Below, piece after piece: positions 1-8,127 of a stretch of 64,000 nt of DNA; position 1 is the first letter of the stretch; the number at the start of each line of letters is the position of its first letter. The stretch spans positions 1,736,001 through 1,800,000 of the forward strand of contig AP025582.1 of assembly GCA_022846075.1 (NCBI GenBank), in the 5' to 3' direction. The position numbers were made by a program, and so were the translations under genes. The notes under the pieces are model-generated. The model worked only from the letters and a program-made list of their open reading frames with translations, searched no databases and was not told where the DNA came from. Origin of the DNA: Oscillospiraceae bacterium. Lineage in GTDB: Bacteria; Bacillota; Clostridia; Oscillospirales; Oscillospiraceae.

Positions 1-2
1 AG

Positions 3-1226
3 GATATGTCCCCCGTCACAGTCCAGAGCAACATTGACGGTACGTGGGCCAGCTATGACAGCTGGAAAACCGATGCCCACACCGCCCTGAACGGCTCCGC
101 CGCCGTCAAGGACCCCACCGTGACCCTTGATAAGGACACGCCGAGCGTTTCTTACACCTTTGACGTGGCCGAGGATCTGACCATCCAGGGCCCCGTCCTA
201 GTCCGACTCAACGCCGCCCCGGTGTCCGGCCAGCTGGCGGAGCTGGACGGCGTCAAGTTGTCCGTCTCCCTGTCCGATACCAGTGACATTCCCTTCATGG
301 CCTTCGTCAAAAGGGAGAACAGCAGCTATCTTCCCCTGGACACTATCCGGGAGAAAGGCGCCTGGCTGGGCGGCGGGCTGGAGAATTTCGACCTGGTCTC
401 CTTCGCCCAGACCCAGGTCTCTTCCAAGGAGATCGCCACTGGCTGTATCGACCTCTTCAACCCCACCGCCGGGTATGACTCCGCCTCCGCGGGCCAGCGC
501 ACTGAGCTGGAGAGCGGCGTCGACTATAACTATACGGTCTATCTTCAGCCCAACTTCTATACCGTGAAAGCCGGGCATCAGCTGGTCCTTACCATTGAGC
601 TGGAGATCCCCGAGACCGCCGGGGACCTGACCCTCACCCTCCAGAACGCCGCCACCCGGACCATCCTTCCCATCTACGGCGAGGCTATGGAAAATCCCTT
701 CCAGGATGTTTCCGCGAACACCTTTTACACCGACGCCGTCCTCTGGTCCGTCCAGCGGGGTATTACCTCCGGCGTCTCTGACCGGGAGTTTGCCCCTCTG
801 GCCGCCTGCAGCCGGGGAGAGGTGGTCACCTTCCTGTGGCGGGCCATGGGGGAGCCCGCGTCGAAGCTTGAGATCTCTCCCTTCGTCGACGCCGTCGATG
901 CAGACGCTTATTATTACAGGGCCATGCTGTGGGCCTATGAAAACGGCATCACTGCTGGCACCTCTGCGCGGACCTTCGCGCCGGATACTGCTGTAACCCG
1001 GGGCGAATTCGTCACCTTCCTATGGCGCTGTGTTGATAAACCCTCTGTCCTGACCGGCACACAGTTTGAGGACAACGTCGATGCCGACGCCTATTACCAC
1101 GATGCCGTCCTCTGGGCCTCTATGGCCGGAGTGACCTCCGGCACCTCCGAGACCACCTTCAGTCCCGACGGCCCGTGCCAGCGTGGCCAGGTGGTCACCT
1201 TTCTGTACCGCTATCTGGCCGGATAA
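3..1226 (+). CDS. SLH-anchored X-Pro dipeptidyl-peptidase-like protein, C-terminal part (5' partial)
   Basis: The reading frame is open to the left edge of the window, so the N-terminal hydrolase part is probably missing. Residues about 40-225 (counted from the ATG at 6) resemble the beta-sandwich C-terminal domain of X-Pro dipeptidyl-peptidase / CocE hydrolases, including the typical segment FYTVKAGHQLVLTIEL. Residues about 229-406 form three S-layer homology repeats, each with an F-x-D-V/A start, a central AVLW/AMLW helix, and a G-I/V-T-x-G turn followed by F-x-P and VTFLWR/VTFLYR. SLH domains anchor exported proteins to the cell-wall secondary polymer. The likely role is an extracellular peptidase or esterase held at the surface. 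A strong terminator follows directly. The SLH assignment is firm; the PepX-like assignment is from sequence feel. Confidence 0.7.
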   Translation, partial: DMSPVTVQSNIDGTWASYDSWKTDAHTALNGSAAVKDPTVTLDKDTPSVSYTFDVAEDLTIQGPVLVRLNAAPVSGQLAELDGVKLSVSLSDTSDIPFMAFVKRENSSYLPLDTIREKGAWLGGGLENFDLVSFAQTQVSSKEIATGCIDLFNPTAGYDSASAGQRTELESGVDYNYTVYLQPNFYTVKAGHQLVLTIELEIPETAGDLTLTLQNAATRTILPIYGEAMENPFQDVSANTFYTDAVLWSVQRGITSGVSDREFAPLAACSRGEVVTFLWRAMGEPASKLEISPFVDAVDADAYYYRAMLWAYENGITAGTSARTFAPDTAVTRGEFVTFLWRCVDKPSVLTGTQFEDNVDADAYYHDAVLWASMAGVTSGTSETTFSPDGPCQRGQVVTFLYRYLAG

Positions 1227-1263
1227 GCCGGAAAGCAGGGAAGAGGCGCTTCCTTTCATAGAA

Positions 1264-1308
1264 AACCCCGCCGCCGGCATAGGAATGCCGGCGGCGGGGT
1301 TCCTTTTT
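1264..1308 (+). terminator. Intrinsic terminator after the SLH gene
   Basis: A perfect 17-bp GC-rich stem (1264-1280 with 1285-1301) closes a 4-base loop and is followed by a T-rich run (1304-1308). It lies 37 bases after the SLH gene stop. Confidence 0.9.
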
Positions 1309-1353
1309 CTCTTCCTGGGCATAAGATGGGGAAAACGAAAGGGGGGAGGGGCC

Positions 1354-1911
1354 TTGACGCCTCCTGTCATACCCTATGACCGGGCCGCGGCGGTGGCCTA
1401 TGCACACCGGTGGGCCTTTGGCCGAAATCCAAAGTTTTATGACTATGAGGAACTGGGAGGGGACTGCACCAATTTTGCCTCTCAATGCCTGTACGCCGGT
1501 ACCGGAGTCATGAATTTCACGCCGGTCTACGGCTGGTACTACATCGATGCCAACAACAAAGCCCCCGCCTGGACCGGCGTCGAGTACTTCCGCAACTTTC
1601 TGACACGGGGCAAAGAGACACCCGGCCCTTTTGCCGAGGAGACTACTCTGCGCAATCTTCTCCCCGGCGACTTTGTCCAACTTAATTTCAAGGGCGAGGT
1701 TTTCTCCCACACCCCCGTCATTATATCCATTGGAAACCCGGCCACACCAGAAAACACCCTGCTGGCCGCCCATTCCTATGACGCCGACTACCGGCCCCTC
1801 AGCACCTACTTTTATCAGCAGATCCGTTATCTTCATGTCCTCGGAGCCTACCCGCCGGAAAAGACTACTCCTCCGGCTCCGAAGCCGCCGGTTTCTTCCG
1901 CCCCGTCCTGA
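1354..1911 (+). CDS. Putative amidase domain protein (Amidase_6 type)
   Basis: A 185-residue protein starting at a TTG (1354) with a strong GGGGGGAGG site at 1341-1349. The upstream in-frame ATGs lie in the terminator hairpin or the previous gene and are rejected. The N-terminus has the family signature YDR-x2-AV-x-YAHRWA followed by GGDCTNFASQCLYAG, which carries the presumed catalytic cysteine, and later FSHTPVIIS and AAHSYD with candidate histidines. This matches the Amidase_6 (PF12671) family common in spore-forming Firmicutes, thought to act on peptide or amide bonds. There is no signal peptide. The last 47 bases overlap the end of the convergent recombinase gene. The substrate is unknown. 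Confidence 0.75.
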   Translation: MTPPVIPYDRAAAVAYAHRWAFGRNPKFYDYEELGGDCTNFASQCLYAGTGVMNFTPVYGWYYIDANNKAPAWTGVEYFRNFLTRGKETPGPFAEETTLRNLLPGDFVQLNFKGEVFSHTPVIISIGNPATPENTLLAAHSYDADYRPLSTYFYQQIRYLHVLGAYPPEKTTPPAPKPPVSSAPS

Positions 1912-2893
1912 CCTTCCCCAGGGGATTGGCCTTTGCCGCCAGACGGAGGTTTTCATTGTCCACGTGGGTGTAGATTTGTGTGGTATTCAGGTTGTCGTGG
2001 CCCAGGACCTCCTGGAGCGTCCGCACGTCAACGCCGTTTTGCAGCATCAATGTGGCCGCGGTATGCCGCAGCTTGTGGGGGGAGTACTGGCTGCTGTCCA
2101 GCCCAGCCTTGGTCAAGTATTTTTTGACCAGCTTCTCCACCGCCGCCTTGGAAATACGGGTCCGGCGGCGGCTCAAAAACAGCGCGTTCTTATCAATGGC
2201 TTGTTCGTTCCCTCTGACGGCCAAATAGTCCTGGATCGACTGGATACAGGCGTCATTCAGGTATAAAATCCGCTCTTTATTGCCTTTTCCAAGGACACGG
2301 AGCTGTTCTCCACGCACGTCCGTCAAATTTAGACCAATGAGCTCCGAAATACGAACTCCGCAGTTTAGAAAAAGAGTCAGAATACACCGGTCCCGCTCCT
2401 GAAACGGGCCATCCGCACTTTCCAATAATTGGATGCTGCTTTCCAGATCCAAATACCGGGGCAGAGACTTTTTCATCCTGGGAGAGTCCAAATCCTGCAT
2501 CGGGTTTTCCGCCAAAACCTTCGCCTTATTGGTAAGATATTTGTAGAAAGAGCGGATGGCGGCAACTTTCCGGGCCCGTGAAGTCGCTTTCAGGCCATAG
2601 CCGGAATGATCGCTGTTCGGACGCTGGGCCCGATCCCGGCTGAGGTAATTCATGTAGGAATAAACGTCGGAAAGCGTCACAGATCGCACCAGATCCAAAT
2701 CTACGTCACTGATGTCGATGGAGTCAAGTTCAGCCGAACGGGCAGCCATATTTTTTTCGATCTTGATATAACGAAAGAAATTGCGAAGATCCAGAAAATA
2801 CTCATCCACAGTTTTCCGGGAGTGGCCCTGGATGGTCTCATGATAGACCAGGAAGTCCCGGAGGATCGGCGGCGCTTCTGTACGATAATCCAT
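1865..2893 (-). CDS. Tyrosine recombinase, XerC/XerD-like
   Basis: A tyrosine site-specific recombinase of 342 residues if started at the ATG at 2893. The N-terminal SAM-like core-binding domain covers roughly residues 10-110 and the catalytic domain follows. The active-site set is visible: Arg in NCGVRISELIGL, Lys in VLGKGNKER, His-x-x-Arg in HKLRHTAA, His in VLGHDNLNTTQ, and the nucleophile Tyr in IYTHV. It is slightly longer than typical XerC/D (about 300). The frame is open to 3025, so starts at 2974 (ATG inside a palindrome) or 2926 (TTG) are possible. No second Xer gene and no mobile-element genes are adjacent, so chromosome dimer resolution is one option; a domesticated integrase is the other. 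Confidence 0.8.
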   Translation of the reverse strand: MDYRTEAPPILRDFLVYHETIQGHSRKTVDEYFLDLRNFFRYIKIEKNMAARSAELDSIDISDVDLDLVRSVTLSDVYSYMNYLSRDRAQRPNSDHSGYGLKATSRARKVAAIRSFYKYLTNKAKVLAENPMQDLDSPRMKKSLPRYLDLESSIQLLESADGPFQERDRCILTLFLNCGVRISELIGLNLTDVRGEQLRVLGKGNKERILYLNDACIQSIQDYLAVRGNEQAIDKNALFLSRRRTRISKAAVEKLVKKYLTKAGLDSSQYSPHKLRHTAATLMLQNGVDVRTLQEVLGHDNLNTTQIYTHVDNENLRLAAKANPLGKVRTGRKKPAASEPEE

Positions 2894-2955
2894 AAGCAAA
2901 CTACCAGAGGTTCGGAGCAGGATCAACGGCTCTTTTTCCGTTTTTCCCTCCCTCC

Positions 2956-2985
2956 AAGTAAACAAAATTTTCATTTTGTTTACTT
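2956..2985. repeat. 30-bp perfect palindrome upstream of the recombinase gene
   Basis: AAGTAAACAAAAT (2956-2968) and its exact inverse ATTTTGTTTACTT (2973-2985) flank the 4-base spacer TTTC. The site lies about 65 bases upstream of the preferred recombinase start, on its promoter side. It may be an operator for the recombinase or a dif-like recombination site; the sequence alone does not decide. Confidence 0.75.
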
Positions 2986-3030
2986 CACTCCAAACCCCCA
3001 AACCTCCTCCCCATACTATAGTCATAGCTA

Positions 3031-3063
3031 AACCCAGCCTCAGGCCCGCTGAGGCTGGGTTTT
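3031..3063. terminator. Hairpin between radA and the recombinase gene
   Basis: A 12-bp stem AACCCAGCCTCA (3031-3042) pairs with 3050-3061 across a 7-base loop. It directly follows the radA stop (read leftward) and carries short T runs on both sides, so it probably ends radA transcription. Confidence 0.7.
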
Positions 3064-3066
3064 CAT

Positions 3067-4440
3067 TTACAGCACAGCCGCCAGCGCCTCCCGGATATTA
3101 CGCACTTTGATTAGCTGGAGCCCAGCCGGCGCCGACACTTTTACGCTTCGGGACGGCACCAGGCATTTGGTAAAGCCCAGCCGGTGAACTTCCGACAACC
3201 GCTGGTTCAGCGCGCTGACGGCCCGCAGTTCGCCTGTCAGGCCCACTTCACCCACGGCGGCCAAGTCGCCGGGTACGGGCTTGTCCCGAAAACTGGACGC
3301 CAGGGCAATCACCATTGCCAGGTCCACGGCGGGCTCCTCCAGCTCCAGCCCCCCCACGACATTGACGTAGGCATCACAGGAATTGACCATCAGTCCTCCG
3401 CGCTTTTCCAGCACGGCCAGCAGCAGCATGGTGCGGTTGAAATCCACGCCGGAAACCATCCTCCGGGGCATGTTGAAACTGGTGGGAGTCAGCAAGGCCT
3501 GTACCTCCGCCAGTACGGGCCGTACCCCTTCCATGGCACAGGTGACGCAGGTGCCCGGTGTGTCTGTCGGACGGCCCTCCAGGAGCATTTCAGAGGGATT
3601 CGGCACCTCGGAGAGGCCGCTGTCCGCCATTTCAAATACGCCGATCTCGTTGGTCGCGCCAAAGCGGTTTTTGGCCGCCCGAAGGATTCGGTAAGTCGTC
3701 TGCTGTTCTCCCTCAAAGTAAAGAACGCAGTCCACCATATGCTCCAGAACCTTGGGCCCTGCGATAGACCCTTCTTTATTGACATGGCCAATGACAAATA
3801 CTGTGACCCCCTGCCCTTTTGCCGCGTTCATCAGGGCCAAGGTACAGTCCTTCACCTGTCCCACGCTTCCCGGCGAGGTGGTGAGATCGCCATTGTACAA
3901 AGTCTGGATCGAATCGACGATGAGGACGTCGGGTTTCAGCTCCCCCACCGCGTCCAGGATATTTTCCAGGTTGGTCTCCGCCATCAGATAGAGCCCATCC
4001 CCCCGGACATGGAGACGCTCCGCCCTCAGCTTGATCTGCCGCTCAGACTCCTCCCCCGAGACATAGAGCACATTTGCAAAACGGCACAGATTATCACAGA
4101 TCTGCAGCATCAAGGTGGACTTGCCAATGCCGGGAGCGCCGCCCACCAGCACCAGAGAGCCTTTCACCGCTCCCCCGCCCAAAACCCGGTCCAGCTCGCT
4201 CATCCCGGTTTCAAAGCGGAGCTCATCCGTGGTCTCCACCTCGGTGATGGGCCTGGGCCGGGCAAAGCCGAGGCCTCCGGAATCCCGGCGGCCGCTTGTT
4301 GACTTCGGTGTTTTGCCCTTTGGCTCCGCCGGACGCTCTACGATGGTATTCCAGGCCCCGCAGGCTGGGCATTGGCCCTGCCAGCGCAGGACCTCATTCC
4401 CGCAGTCGGTGCAATAAAAAACGCTTTTTGCCTTGGCCAT
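3067..4440 (-). CDS. radA: DNA repair protein RadA
   Basis: RadA (Sms), 457 residues, the usual length. An N-terminal four-Cys zinc ribbon (CTDCG...CPACG, residues 10-28) is followed by a RecA-like ATPase with Walker A GGAPGIGKST (about residues 102-111) and Walker B VLIVDS. The RadA signature KNRFG is present in the middle. The C-terminal third is the Lon-like domain (VNVVGGLEL ... EVGLTGELR). RadA is a DnaB-type helicase that promotes branch migration in recombinational repair. The gene precedes the recombinase on the same strand, separated by the hairpin at 3031-3063. Upstream (4441-4556) is an intergenic stretch with a TGTTATAAT-like extended -10 on the minus strand. Confidence 0.97.
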   Translation of the reverse strand: MAKAKSVFYCTDCGNEVLRWQGQCPACGAWNTIVERPAEPKGKTPKSTSGRRDSGGLGFARPRPITEVETTDELRFETGMSELDRVLGGGAVKGSLVLVGGAPGIGKSTLMLQICDNLCRFANVLYVSGEESERQIKLRAERLHVRGDGLYLMAETNLENILDAVGELKPDVLIVDSIQTLYNGDLTTSPGSVGQVKDCTLALMNAAKGQGVTVFVIGHVNKEGSIAGPKVLEHMVDCVLYFEGEQQTTYRILRAAKNRFGATNEIGVFEMADSGLSEVPNPSEMLLEGRPTDTPGTCVTCAMEGVRPVLAEVQALLTPTSFNMPRRMVSGVDFNRTMLLLAVLEKRGGLMVNSCDAYVNVVGGLELEEPAVDLAMVIALASSFRDKPVPGDLAAVGEVGLTGELRAVSALNQRLSEVHRLGFTKCLVPSRSVKVSAPAGLQLIKVRNIREALAAVL

Positions 4441-4556
4441 GGTATTCCCTCACCGTCTTGTGTTTTCATCCCTGGTGGCTGTTCTCCTATGCCTCTATGC
4501 TTCATCACGATATCACGGACAGTACCAAAGAGCCGCACATAGCCACTTTGTGGATA

Positions 4557-5294
4557 TTATAACACAGGTCCTTCTGTTCCGCCACTCTTGATTTCACCGC
4601 TGCGAAGCCAGGCCGAGGCGATGCAGGCCGCCAATTTGATCTGGTAGCCATCGCTTCTCAGCTTCGCCTCTTCTTCCCGGTTGGACAAAAAGCCGCACTC
4701 AACCAGCACGGCAGGACAGGTGATATGCTTCATGAGGTACACCGAATCCGGGATCTTGGACGGGCTTCTCTGGTTGGAGGGGTCCATGGCCCGCAGGCTG
4801 TCCTGAACGAGTGCCGCCAGCGCTTGGCTGTCCTCTCCAGGTCGGTAAAACACCTGGGCCCCGTGGTAGGCCGGGTCCTGAAACGTATTTTGGTGGATGC
4901 TGATGACCACGGCGTTCTCCGTCCCCTCAATGGCTGCCACCCGGTTATGGAGGTCCGAGACCTTCTTTTTGCGCAGGGTGTCGGCCTCCGGGTCATGGAG
5001 CGAGATGTCGGTCTCCCTCAGCAGGACCGGTACCACCCCGTAAAACCCAAACACCTGGTCCAGCTTCAGCACCACCGACAAATTGATCCCGCTCTCCGGC
5101 ACCCCGGTCAGAGAAACAGCACCGCCGTCCTCCCCGCCGTGGCCCGCGTCCAGGATCAGCTGCCGTCCGGGCAGGCGCGCCGGCGCCAGGACAGCCTTCT
5201 CCATCCGGGACATTCTCCAGACGCCTGCCCCAGATACCGCAAGCGCCAGTACAAGGCTCCCCGCTAAAAATTTTTTCCAGCCGTATTTTTTCAT
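4557..5294 (-). CDS. cwlD: N-acetylmuramoyl-L-alanine amidase CwlD (spore cortex)
   Basis: A 245-residue amidase_3 protein with an N-terminal signal anchor (residues about 9-27). Zinc-site and catalytic motifs are visible: LDAGHGGEDGG (first His), the Glu in PESGINL, SIHQN (second His) and AVLVECGF (catalytic Glu). Length and architecture, with no extra wall-binding domain, match CwlD, which with PdaA makes muramic delta-lactam in the spore cortex so that germination enzymes recognise it. A strong AGGGGAGGGG site lies before the ATG. Next to the cotJ genes it forms a small sporulation neighbourhood. A vegetative amidase is possible but less likely given the size. Confidence 0.88.
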   Translation of the reverse strand: MKKYGWKKFLAGSLVLALAVSGAGVWRMSRMEKAVLAPARLPGRQLILDAGHGGEDGGAVSLTGVPESGINLSVVLKLDQVFGFYGVVPVLLRETDISLHDPEADTLRKKKVSDLHNRVAAIEGTENAVVISIHQNTFQDPAYHGAQVFYRPGEDSQALAALVQDSLRAMDPSNQRSPSKIPDSVYLMKHITCPAVLVECGFLSNREEEAKLRSDGYQIKLAACIASAWLRSGEIKSGGTEGPVL

Positions 5295-5444
5295 GGGTCA
5301 TCCCCTCCCCTGCCAATTTATGACGTTCCTGCCCCATTATACCCCCGGGCCTCTTTCCGCCCTCTCCCGTCCGGCCCCACCAGATGCATAGGATAGCGCG
5401 GAGGAGATCTCTCCCCTTCTACCAAACATAAGGAGGAACGAGCA

Positions 5445-5906
5445 TTGTATCCTGACAATGGAACGAATCCCGCCGCCTGCGCTGACCACTGCGGCACTCT
5501 GCCGGAGTGCGCCCCGCTGGCGGTCCCCTATGTCCCCTTCCAGCAGACCGGCTCCAAGCGCTATAACCAGAACGAGGCGCTGAACAACGGCACCCTCTTC
5601 CCCGGCCTGAACCTCCCCTTCCACATGAAGGTGGACGCCCCCAACGCCGTCAGCGGCCCTCTGGGCGAGCTCCAAGCCCTGGAATTTGTACTGGTTGAGC
5701 TGGGCCTCTACCTGGACACCCATCAGGGCGACGCCGAGGCTTTTGCCCTCTATCAGCAGTACGCCGCGCTGGAGAAGGCCGGCCGCGAAAAATACGAGGC
5801 CATGTTCGGCCCCTTGACCCAGTTCGCCGTGGCGGCCTGCGACAATTTCTCCGGCTGGATCAAAGATCCGTGGCCCTGGAACTATCAGGAAGGAGGCGAC
5901 AAGTAA
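5445..5906 (+). CDS. cotJB: Fused spore coat protein CotJA-CotJB
   Basis: A 153-residue protein starting at TTG (5445) with a perfect AGGAGG site (5431-5436). The first half (about 24-60) reads like CotJA (LAVPYVPFQQTGSKRYNQ and a GTLFPGLNLPF segment). The second half (about 75-148) reads like CotJB (ALEFVLVELGLYLDTH ... KYEAMFGPLTQF ... WIKDPWPWNYQ). In Bacillus cotJA and cotJB are separate genes of about 80-90 codons; here one frame carries both without a stop. CotJ proteins are inner spore-coat components made under sigma-E in the mother cell. cotJC follows after 3 bases. CATAGGATA at 5387-5395 resembles a sporulation sigma -10, but no good -35 is seen. Confidence 0.85.
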   Translation: MYPDNGTNPAACADHCGTLPECAPLAVPYVPFQQTGSKRYNQNEALNNGTLFPGLNLPFHMKVDAPNAVSGPLGELQALEFVLVELGLYLDTHQGDAEAFALYQQYAALEKAGREKYEAMFGPLTQFAVAACDNFSGWIKDPWPWNYQEGGDK

Positions 5907-5909
5907 GCC

Positions 5910-6509
5910 ATGTTCATGTATGAAAAGAAGCTTCAGTACCCGGTGAAGATCAAGAATACCAACCCCAAACTGGCTAACATCATCATCACCCAGTACGGCG
6001 GTCCTGACGGCGAGCTGGGCGCCTCTCTGCGCTATCTGTCCCAGCGCTACTCCATGCCCTACCCCGAGCTGAAGGCTCTTCTCACCGACATCGGCACTGA
6101 GGAGCTTGGTCACCTGGAAATGATCGGCGCCATCGTCCATCAGCTTACCCGAAACCTGACCGAGGAGCAAATCAAGACTGCCGGGTTCGACACCTATTTC
6201 GTGGACCGCACCACCGGCGTCTACCCCACGGCCGCCTCCGGCTTCCCCTATTCTGCGGCCTCTATGGCCGTCAAGGGCGACGTCATCGGCGACCTCAGCG
6301 AAGATATGGCCGCCGAGCAGAAGGCCCGGGTCACCTATGACAACATTCTCCGCCTCTCCGACGATCCCGACGTCAACGACGTCATCCGGTTCCTCCGGGA
6401 GCGGGAGGTCGTCCACTTCCAGCGCTTTGGCGAGGCCGTGCGGCTGGCCAAGGACAAGATGGACCAGAAAAACATTTACTTTGTCAACCCCGCGTTCGAC
6501 AAGAAATAA
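5910..6509 (+). CDS. cotJC: Spore coat protein CotJC, manganese-catalase-like
   Basis: A 199-residue protein of the manganese catalase / CotJC family. It shows the family start MFMYEKKLQYPVKIKN, the metal-site-like ELGASLRYLSQRY and GTEELGHLEMI (Glu-x2-His), and the second half AAEQKARVTYDNIL ... REREVVHFQRFGEA, which supplies the other Glu and His ligands. Such proteins form a ferritin-like four-helix bundle and are found in the inner spore coat. The gene is translationally close to the cotJA-JB fusion (3-base gap) with AGGAGG at 5891-5896. ATG codons at 5910 and 5916 are both possible starts. Two hairpins follow. Confidence 0.93.
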   Translation: MFMYEKKLQYPVKIKNTNPKLANIIITQYGGPDGELGASLRYLSQRYSMPYPELKALLTDIGTEELGHLEMIGAIVHQLTRNLTEEQIKTAGFDTYFVDRTTGVYPTAASGFPYSAASMAVKGDVIGDLSEDMAAEQKARVTYDNILRLSDDPDVNDVIRFLREREVVHFQRFGEAVRLAKDKMDQKNIYFVNPAFDKK

Positions 6510-6520
6510 CCTCTGCTTTG

Positions 6521-6552
6521 TCCCGGCAGGCCACTCCTGCCGGGACCTTTTG
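6521..6552 (+). terminator. Terminator of the cotJ operon
   Basis: An 11-bp stem GTCCCGGCAGG (6521-6531) pairs with 6537-6547 over a 5-base loop, followed by CTTTT. Confidence 0.85.
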
Positions 6553-6559
6553 TCCATAA

Positions 6560-6597
6560 AAAAAGAGGCGGCTGAATATTCAGCCGCCTCTTTTTTA
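6560..6597. terminator. Bidirectional terminator, 38-bp perfect palindrome
   Basis: The stretch 6560-6597 is a perfect palindrome with A6 on one side and T6 on the other, centred on AATATT. It lies between the convergent cotJC and alcohol dehydrogenase genes and serves both strands. It overlaps the last codon of the dehydrogenase gene. Confidence 0.88.
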
Positions 6598-7629
6598 AGG
6601 CCGTATGGCCACCTTGATCACGCCATCCCGCCGTTCCTCAAACAGCCGGTACGCCTCCTCGATCTCGTTCAGGGGAAACGTATGGGTAATCAGGGGCGTG
6701 GTGTCCAGCTCGCCTTGCGAAATGTGCCGTAAAATCTCCGCGCAGTCACAGCCGTCGACGCCGCCCGTCTTGAAAATCAGATTCTTACCGTACATGTCAG
6801 GCAGGGGTAGGGTCTGCGGGCCGTCATAGAGCGCCACAACCGTTACCACCGCGTTGGGCCGGGCACACCGCCAGGCCAGCTGGAAGGTCTCTTCCGCTCC
6901 GGCCACCTCCAGCACCACGTCCGCTCCGCCGTGGTCGCTGTGCTCTTTGACGGCATCCAGGACCTCTCCCGGCCCTACCACCAGCACTTGAGGATAGCGC
7001 TCCCTCACGAACTGCCGCCTCTGCGGATCCCGCTCACAGACAATGACCCGTTTCGGCCCCTTTAAAAGCACGCACAGCAGGGTGCAGATCCCGGTGGGCC
7101 CGGCGCCCAGGATCAGCACGGTATCCTCCCTTTTGATCTCCGAGATGCGGGCCGCCCAAAAACCCGTGGCCAGAACATCGCCCACAAAAAGAGCCTGCTC
7201 GTCGCTCACATTGTCCGGGATGATGGTTAACCCCTGGTCCGCATAAGGGACCCGCACAAACTCCGCCTGCCCCCCATCGATGCGGCAGCCCAGAGCCCAG
7301 CCCCCGTTCGGATCCTGGCAGTTGTTGACAAAGCCATGCTTACAAAAGAAACACTGGCCGCAGAAGGTCTCTACATTTACCGCCACCCGGTCTCCCGGCT
7401 TCACTTGTCTGACCCCGGTGCCCACATCTTCCACGACGCCCACCAGCTCGTGGCCCACTGTGACGCCGGGCACCGCCCGGGGCACAGAGCCGTGCTTGAT
7501 ATGCAGATCACTGGTACAAATGCTGGCCAGCGTCACCCGCACCAGGGCGTCCTTTTCATCCAGCAGCACCGGCTTGGGCTTCTCCCGCAGCGCAAAGGTC
7601 CCTCTCTCCACATAGGTATAGGCCAGCAT
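6595..7629 (-). CDS. Zinc-dependent alcohol dehydrogenase family protein
   Basis: A 344-residue medium-chain dehydrogenase. The start is the ATG at 7629, preceded by AAGGAGAGG; the frame is open further upstream but has no better site. Catalytic zinc ligands are in ICTSDLH (Cys) and TVGHE (His-Glu). The structural zinc lobe has four Cys in FCGQCFFCKHGFVNNC, followed by the family-typical NGGWALGCRIDGGQAEFVRVP. The Rossmann nucleotide site is LILGAGPTGICT, followed by a conserved Glu (VCERD), suggesting NAD(H) preference. The substrate cannot be told; the family includes alcohol, threonine and polyol dehydrogenases. It stands alone, divergent from the spore cortex-lysis-like genes. Confidence 0.88.
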   Translation of the reverse strand: MLAYTYVERGTFALREKPKPVLLDEKDALVRVTLASICTSDLHIKHGSVPRAVPGVTVGHELVGVVEDVGTGVRQVKPGDRVAVNVETFCGQCFFCKHGFVNNCQDPNGGWALGCRIDGGQAEFVRVPYADQGLTIIPDNVSDEQALFVGDVLATGFWAARISEIKREDTVLILGAGPTGICTLLCVLLKGPKRVIVCERDPQRRQFVRERYPQVLVVGPGEVLDAVKEHSDHGGADVVLEVAGAEETFQLAWRCARPNAVVTVVALYDGPQTLPLPDMYGKNLIFKTGGVDGCDCAEILRHISQGELDTTPLITHTFPLNEIEEAYRLFEERRDGVIKVAIRP

Positions 7630-7682
7630 AGTGTTTCCTCTCCTTCGCTTTTTCTTGATTATAGCCCGCCTGCGGTTTTTTC

Positions 7683-7712
7683 GCAATATTTTATTCCCCC
7701 GCGCATAGGAAT
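7683..7712 (+). promoter_or_regulatory. Possible sigma-E-type promoter before the cortex-lysis gene set
   Basis: CAATATT at 7684-7690 and GCATAGGAAT at 7703-7712 resemble the -35 and -10 of mother-cell sigma-E promoters with about 13-14 bases between. The site lies 22 bases before the TTG start of the next gene. It was matched by eye only. Confidence 0.35.
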
Positions 7713-7734
7713 AGGAAAAAAGGAGGAATGCCCC

Positions 7735-8115
7735 TTGTCTCAACCCGGAACCATTACGGCCCACGTCTATACCTCCCGGGCCCAGATCCCCGTAGCCGGC
7801 GCCACCGTGGCGGTGAGCCAGCGCCTCGGCGGCCGGCATGTCCTGCTGGCGGTCCGCATTACCGATGAAAATGGAGAGATCCCTCCCATTCCGATCTCTC
7901 CCTCTCAAGACAGCGGAGGGCCCGAAAAGGTCGTTCCCTTTACATCTCTTGACATTCGGGTAGAGCATTCGGGCTATCAAATGGAGATCATCGAAAACGT
8001 CCAGGTTTTCCCCGGTATCAACTCACTTCAGGAGGTTCAGCTGATCCCCCTTGCAAAGTACGCGATCCCCCGCAATTCCTATAACGTGATCCAAATCACG
8101 CCTCAGCCTTTGTAA
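7735..8115 (+). CDS. Cortex-lytic operon protein with carboxypeptidase-regulatory-like fold
   Basis: A 126-residue protein started at TTG 7735, with AGGAGG at 7721-7726 (8-base spacing). The sequence ITAHVYTS-x8-GATVAVSQ ... LLAVRITDENGEI ... IRVEHSGYQMEIIENVQVFPG looks like a single beta-sandwich of the carboxypeptidase regulatory type. It matches, from family knowledge, the leading segment of clostridial spore cortex-lytic (SleC-like) proteins. There is no signal peptide or transmembrane segment. It is followed after 12 bases by the SpoIID-like / peptidoglycan-binding gene, so the three genes probably encode, as separate chains, parts that other clostridia carry in fewer proteins. No catalytic residues can be named. 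Confidence 0.6.
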   Translation: MSQPGTITAHVYTSRAQIPVAGATVAVSQRLGGRHVLLAVRITDENGEIPPIPISPSQDSGGPEKVVPFTSLDIRVEHSGYQMEIIENVQVFPGINSLQEVQLIPLAKYAIPRNSYNVIQITPQPL

Positions 8116-8127
8116 GGAGGGCCCGCT

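Noticed and set aside
5337-6557. Long open frame opposite the cotJ genes
   Set aside because: It mirrors two well-supported coat genes; GC-rich third positions create antisense open frames throughout this window.
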